Positions 41,726-45,485 of a stretch of 45,485 bases of DNA are shown one piece after another. Source of the stretch: Paenibacillus campinasensis (lineage in GTDB: Bacteria > Bacillota > Bacilli > Paenibacillales > Paenibacillaceae); assembly GCF_002272015.1 (NCBI RefSeq), contig NZ_NPBY01000055.1:1-45485 (forward strand). The letters are read 5' to 3'. The first letter of the stretch is position 1. Each line of letters begins with the position of its first letter. Made by a program: the position numbers and the translations under genes. Under the pieces are notes generated by a model, which saw only the letters and a program-made list of their open reading frames with translations, was not told the origin of the DNA and did not search any database.

Positions 41726-41995
41726 CTACAGATCCCCCGCCTCAATCGCTGCATCCAGCAAATCGTCAAACAGGTCGTCATTGTTCTCGATCAGCTCGTC
41801 TACCGCCAGGAACTGCTCTTCCAGACCGGGCTCGTCCGCAAAATTCAGGCTGTAATCCCAGTTGCGCCCGTCTTTGCTGTGGAACGTAATTTCATAAGGT
41901 TCAGCATGGCCTTCATAGGCAAAGATCGTGTATCCGATAAAATGATCCTCATCATCCCGCTGCATCCCGGCACGTTCAATTTGAATCTGTGACAC
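41726..41995 (-). CDS. small acidic protein of unknown function
   Basis: An 89-residue, very acidic protein: DDEDHFIGYTIFAYEGHAEP, GRNWDYSLNFADEPGLEEQF, then AVDELIENNDDLFDDLLDAA. I do not recognise the family; it may be a cytoplasmic binding or anti-factor protein. The longest frame reaches 42082, but AAGGAGGATGAAAAG points to the GTG at 41995 as the start. It is divergent from the M29 aminopeptidase and behind an extended -10 promoter at 42035-42043. Confidence 0.7.
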   Translation of the reverse strand: MSQIQIERAGMQRDDEDHFIGYTIFAYEGHAEPYEITFHSKDGRNWDYSLNFADEPGLEEQFLAVDELIENNDDLFDDLLDAAIEAGDL

Positions 41996-42034
41996 CTTTT
42001 CATCCTCCTTCAACAGTTCATACCCATAAGACAC

Positions 42035-42096
42035 AATATAACACTTTTGCGCGTCTGTCATTAATGTTTTTAATATGTACATTCATCTAGTATAAT
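42035..42096. promoter_or_regulatory. divergent promoters for the acidic protein and first M29 gene
   Basis: Leftward TGTTATATT (42035-42043) is an extended -10 for the acidic protein gene. Rightward TATAAT (42091-42096) is a -10 for the aminopeptidase, with a weak TTTAAT-like -35 near 42068. Confidence 0.5.
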
Positions 42097-42133
42097 ATGG
42101 TGGAAAATCTATATTCGTATTGGAGGGTACCAA

Positions 42134-43366
42134 ATGTCCGATTTCTATACATCGCTGGACAAGTATGCCGAATTGGCAGTAAAGGTAGGTGTGGGCGTCC
42201 AGAAAGGTCAAACCTTGGTCGTTCACGCGCCTGTCATTGCTGCAGACTTTATCCGTTTAATTGCCAACAAGGCATATGAAGCGGGTGCCCGGCTGGTCAA
42301 GGTGATCTGGAACGATGAAGCGATCACGCGGCTTCAGTTCGAAAAAGCCGCAGATGATGTGTTTACGGAAGAGCCTAAGTGGCTGGCGGGCGAGCTGACC
42401 GAGCTCGTCGAGAACGGAGCGGCTGTGCTGCATGTGCTCTCCGAGAATCCCGACCTTCTGAATGGCATTGAATCCGGCCGCATCGCTAACTTCTACAAAA
42501 CCCGCGGCGAAGCGCTGAAGCAATATCGCGCCTACCAGCAGTCTGACAAATTCAGCTGGTGTCTGATCGCCGTTCCTTCTCCGGAATGGGCCGCTAAAGT
42601 GTTCCCCGATGTTCCGAAGGAAGAGCAAGTCGATAAGCTGTGGAACGCGATCTTCCATACGGTACGCGTCGATCAGCCTGATCCGGTTGCCGCCTGGACG
42701 AAGCATCTGGAGACACTGGATCAGAAATCCGCGGTGCTGAATGCCAAGAAGTACAAGAAGCTGCACTACATCGCCCCGGGCACCGATCTGACGATCGAGC
42801 TGCCGGAAGGCCATATCTGGGCGCAAGGGGACAGCATCAACGAAAAGGGACATGCCTTTGTCGCCAACATGCCGACCGAGGAAGTGTTCACCGCTCCGCT
42901 CAAGACGGGCGTGAACGGCACTGTCCGCAGCACGAAGCCGCTCAGCTATGCCGGCAACATCATCGACAATTTCTCGCTCACCTTCGAGAATGGCAAGGTG
43001 GTCAGCTTCACCGCCGAGACCGGCCAGGAAACGCTGGAGCAGCTGCTGTCCATGGACGAAGGTGCTCGTTATCTGGGTGAGGTTGCGCTCGTTCCCCATC
43101 AATCCCCGATCTCGGAGTCGAATATTTTATACTACAACACCTTGTTTGACGAGAATGCCTCCAACCATCTTGCGCTCGGCAGCGCCTATGCCTTCTGTCT
43201 CGAAGGCGGCAAGGGACTGAATCATGAGCAGCTGCAGGAGCGCGGCCTGAATACCAGTGTGACCCATGTGGACTTCATGATCGGATCTGCGGATATGGAT
43301 ATATACGGCATTACGGCAGACGGTCAGAAGGAGCCTGTATTCCTGAAAGGAAATTGGGCATTTTAA
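42134..43366 (+). CDS. M29 family aminopeptidase (AmpS/AmpT type), copy 1
   Basis: A dimetal aminopeptidase of 410 residues that removes N-terminal residues from peptides in the cytoplasm. Metal ligands fall at the family's positions: Glu250 in PTEE, Glu316 in GEVALVP, His345 in NASNHLALGSAY, Tyr352, His378 and Asp380 in THVDFM. TGVNGTVRSTKPLS is a conserved loop. GGAGGG precedes the ATG at 42134. A paralogue of the same length follows 122 bases downstream, with a hairpin between. Confidence 0.94.
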   Translation: MSDFYTSLDKYAELAVKVGVGVQKGQTLVVHAPVIAADFIRLIANKAYEAGARLVKVIWNDEAITRLQFEKAADDVFTEEPKWLAGELTELVENGAAVLHVLSENPDLLNGIESGRIANFYKTRGEALKQYRAYQQSDKFSWCLIAVPSPEWAAKVFPDVPKEEQVDKLWNAIFHTVRVDQPDPVAAWTKHLETLDQKSAVLNAKKYKKLHYIAPGTDLTIELPEGHIWAQGDSINEKGHAFVANMPTEEVFTAPLKTGVNGTVRSTKPLSYAGNIIDNFSLTFENGKVVSFTAETGQETLEQLLSMDEGARYLGEVALVPHQSPISESNILYYNTLFDENASNHLALGSAYAFCLEGGKGLNHEQLQERGLNTSVTHVDFMIGSADMDIYGITADGQKEPVFLKGNWAF

Positions 43367-43386
43367 ACAGCGTACTCTAGGGTGCG

Positions 43387-43422
43387 GCAGCCATTCAGCT
43401 TCTGTCTGGATGGCTGCTTTCC
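43387..43422 (+). terminator. hairpin between the two M29 genes
   Basis: GCAGCCATTCAG pairs with CTGGATGGCTGC at 11 of 12 positions around a 7-base loop, and TTTCC follows. The T-run is weak, so some readthrough to the second copy is likely. Confidence 0.6.
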
Positions 43423-43488
43423 TAAACCCGACATCAATATGAATTGACCTTAGGTTAATTATAGAAAAAGGATAACGGAGGAATGAAC

Positions 43489-44718
43489 ATGGCAAGTTTT
43501 GAAGAGAAGCTGGAACGATACGCGGAGCTTGGCGTCAAGGTGGGCGCCAATGTGCAGCCAGGGCAAACGCTGGTTGTCAATGCGCTGATTGAAGCCGCTC
43601 CCCTCGTTCGTCTCATTGTAAAAAAAGCATACGAAGCCGGTGCCAAGCTGGTCAAAGTGAATTATAGCGATGAAATCGTCAACCGCATCCGCTATGACCT
43701 CGCACCGGATGAGTCTTTCAAGGAAGCGCCAACGCATTACGCCCAGGAGGTCACTGAGCTTGCTGAACAGGGTGCTGCCTTTCTGACTGTCCTCTCCTCC
43801 AATCCGGACCTGCTGAAAGGCGTTGATCCGGAGCGCATTGCCACGTATCAGCGTACATACGGTGAAGCGATGTCCAAGTACCGTCAGTACCAGCAGGCCG
43901 ACAAGATGAGCTGGACCGGCATCGCCTTTGCATCCCCGGATTGGGCTGCCAAAGTGTTCCCGGATGTGCCGAAGGAACAGCAGGTCGAGAAGCTGTGGGA
44001 TGCGATCTTCCATGCGGTTCGCGCTGATCTGGATGATCCGGTCGCGGCCTGGGAGAAGCATATCGACACGCTGCAGAAGAAATCCGATGAGCTCAACCGG
44101 AAGAAATATCACAAGCTTCGTTTTGTATCCGAGGGAACCGATCTGACCATCGAGCTGCCGGAAGGCCATATTTGGGCGCAGGCGGGCAGCCATAACGAGA
44201 AAGGCGAGCGCTTTGTTGCCAACATCCCGACCGAAGAAGTGTTCACCGCTCCGCTGAAGACCGGTGTAAACGGCACAGTGCGGAGCACGAAACCGCTAAG
44301 CTATGGCGGCAACATTATCGACAATTTCACTCTGACGTTCGAGCAAGGCCGCATTGTCGACTTCTCTGCCGAGCAAGGTCAGGATACGTTGGCCCGCCTC
44401 ATCTCGATGGATGAAGGCTCACACTTTTTGGGAGAAGTGGCGCTGGTGCCGTACCGCTCCCCGATCTCGGAAAGCGGCATTCTGTTCTACAATACGCTGT
44501 TCGACGAGAATGCCTCCTGTCATCTGGCGATCGGCAGCGCCTATGCCTTCAATCTGGAGGGCGGCAAAACGATGACGCCGGAACAGCTGCGAGAGCACGG
44601 CCTGAACGCCAGCATTACCCATGTCGATTTCATGATGGGCTCGAAGGATCTGAACATTACCGGCATTACCCGTGACGGCAAGGAAGAGCCTGTTTTTATC
44701 GACGGCAATTGGGCATAA
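43489..44718 (+). CDS. M29 family aminopeptidase (AmpS/AmpT type), copy 2
   Basis: A 409-residue paralogue of the previous gene with all ligands retained at identical positions (Glu250, Glu316, His345, Tyr352, His378, Asp380). The C-terminal half shares long identical blocks such as TAPLKTGVNGTVRSTKPLS; the N-terminal third, around residues 30-90, differs more and includes the substrate-pocket side. GGAGG is 7 bases before the ATG at 43489; the ATG at 43483 is too close. The tandem duplication suggests two specificities. No promoter is obvious between the copies, so they may be read together. Confidence 0.94.
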   Translation: MASFEEKLERYAELGVKVGANVQPGQTLVVNALIEAAPLVRLIVKKAYEAGAKLVKVNYSDEIVNRIRYDLAPDESFKEAPTHYAQEVTELAEQGAAFLTVLSSNPDLLKGVDPERIATYQRTYGEAMSKYRQYQQADKMSWTGIAFASPDWAAKVFPDVPKEQQVEKLWDAIFHAVRADLDDPVAAWEKHIDTLQKKSDELNRKKYHKLRFVSEGTDLTIELPEGHIWAQAGSHNEKGERFVANIPTEEVFTAPLKTGVNGTVRSTKPLSYGGNIIDNFTLTFEQGRIVDFSAEQGQDTLARLISMDEGSHFLGEVALVPYRSPISESGILFYNTLFDENASCHLAIGSAYAFNLEGGKTMTPEQLREHGLNASITHVDFMMGSKDLNITGITRDGKEEPVFIDGNWA

Positions 44719-45060
44719 AACCCGCTTATTCCATGGGCAAGCCCTGCTGTCCAGCCTGACGGAGTCCGTTAACATTCGCTCTATATCGTGTATCGTGCAT
44801 GAGCGTCAGACAGCCCTTCGCCCTTTGTTCTCATTCGGGCAAGGGCTGTCCCAAGCTCGGCTTGGCGGTGTCATCCGCCCTAGTTCCGCTGCGCTCCTCT
44901 CCCCTTTCGGGATGGATTCCACCCCACGCATCCACCGCTATGATCCCGAACCGGCGATCTGATGATGCTGTTTCTGGATGTATTAGCACGCCCTTTCACC
45001 TCCACTCGGTTTCTCGCTTCCATTATGATTCGTCTCGGCCTGTTTCCCTCCTTCTTCAAG
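44719..45060 (+). other. gene-free, hairpin-rich spacer
   Basis: No convincing gene. Three inverted repeats follow each other: 44809-44850 (GACAGCCCTT with AAGGGCTGTC, inner GCCC/GGGC), 44851-44865 (CCAAGC-TCG-GCTTGG), and TTCGGGAT (44906-44913) with ATCCCGAA (44943-44950). No strong T-run follows the first two. The rest is low in open frames. Confidence 0.55.
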
Positions 45061-45089
45061 TTGACAACACCGAACCAAATTTCAATAAT
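45061..45089 (+). promoter_or_regulatory. candidate promoter of the ECF sigma gene
   Basis: TTGACA (45061-45066), a 17-bp spacer, and AATAAT (45084-45089). The distance to the GTG start is about 135 bases, a long untranslated leader for this gene. Confidence 0.5.
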
Positions 45090-45224
45090 GATCCACCCTA
45101 TTTGTCCATATCAGTTGGTATAAGCTTCTTTGCTTTCTAATAAGAATGAGGTGGGCTTTTTCACACAACTTGATGTAAAATGATGAAAGAAATAGGATGG
45201 GAACGCCAGAGAGGAGATTATCGA

Positions 45225-45485
45225 GTGTCCAACCGATTACAGCTCCTGCTCGCAGCAGAATTCGCTGATCTGAGCGAAGCTTTGCAAGAACAAATCTATT
45301 ACGAATTTTATGATCTGGTCTATGGACAGATCCTGTATATTGTTCGAGATCATGCTGCGGCCGAGGATATTATTCAAGAATCATTCCTGAAAGTGATTAC
45401 AAGCAAGCCGGAATTTGAGAATGAAAGCAAGATGCGGGGATGGCTTCGAGTCGTTGCGAAGAACTCAACGATGAATTATTTAAGA
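45225..45485 (+). CDS. ECF-type RNA polymerase sigma factor (partial, cut by window end)
   Basis: The first 87 codons of a sigma-70 family factor. Region 2 reads FYDLVYGQILYIVRDHAAAE, then DIIQESFLKVI, with the -10-contacting WLRVVAKNSTMNYLR near the end. GTG at 45225 has AGGAG 8 bases upstream. The gene continues beyond the window, so regions 3 and 4 and any anti-sigma partner are not visible. Layout resembles stress-response ECF factors of the SigW/SigY type. Confidence 0.85.
   Translation, partial: MSNRLQLLLAAEFADLSEALQEQIYYEFYDLVYGQILYIVRDHAAAEDIIQESFLKVITSKPEFENESKMRGWLRVVAKNSTMNYLR

Noticed and set aside
42257..43102. 281-codon leftward frame opposite the first M29 gene
   Set aside because: Antisense shadow; an equivalent frame appears opposite the second M29 gene at 43459-44193, as expected for paralogues with the same codon bias.

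Overview
The window looks like chromosomal DNA from a spore-forming Gram-positive of the Paenibacillus type. The evidence is CotF-type spore coat genes, strong GGAGG ribosome binding sites with GTG and TTG starts, stem-loop plus T-run terminators, an arsR-arsB-arsC operon with a thioredoxin-type ArsC, M29 aminopeptidases, KtrB, AzlCD, and many small regulator-target cassettes. No rRNA, tRNA, CRISPR array, complete insertion sequence or phage module was seen. By eye, the left quarter is richer in A+T than the right half, most clearly around 6900-11500.

Layout. 171-6779: a cytoplasmic sugar block of GH2 beta-glycosidase, GH78 alpha-L-rhamnosidase and an AraC regulator. 6910-9709: a TetR gene divergent from two membrane-anchored alpha/beta hydrolases, one pectinacetylesterase-like. 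9710-11515: a degenerate stretch with an unrecognised ORF, a duplicated copy of its 3' end and four copies of a 17-bp palindromic motif. 11516-18222: a membrane protein, then a leftward DUF2268 protease / TipAS-type MerR / AlkD-like set, divergent from a rightward MerR-ABC-permease operon; the two MerR promoters are related. 18380-23091: a small duplicated beta protein, a TetR-methionine aminopeptidase operon, a chemotaxis receptor and a GNAT-YoaP acetyltransferase. 23198-25440: the ars operon with two likely ArsR sites. 25520-28617: two spore coat genes, an SDR/AraC divergent pair and a membrane protein. 28881-34016: a TetR-MFS-FtsX permease-ABC ATPase export operon. 34095-37871: a lipoprotein, a haem-monooxygenase-like gene behind a 37-bp palindrome, an NTF2-like protein, and a GT2-GT4-small protein operon. 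38054-41599: azlCD, an EamA transporter and KtrB. 41726-45485: an acidic small protein, two tandem M29 aminopeptidases, a hairpin-rich spacer, and the start of an ECF sigma factor cut by the window edge.

How the genes work together. Most of the window is regulator-plus-effector cassettes for stress, toxin or metal export and sugar use, each with a readable promoter or operator. For several genes the longest frame begins inside its own Shine-Dalgarno sequence, so the starts given here are moved to the codon placed correctly behind it (GH2, AraC, DUF2268, MerR, MCP, GNAT, ArsR, coat protein, lipoprotein, AzlD, AzlC, KtrB, acidic protein, second M29). The strongest leads for new biology are the paired MerR promoters around the DUF2268 and ABC operons, the symmetric 37-bp operator at 35131-35167, the hydrolase cassette at 6910-9709, and the repeat cluster at 10612-11102.
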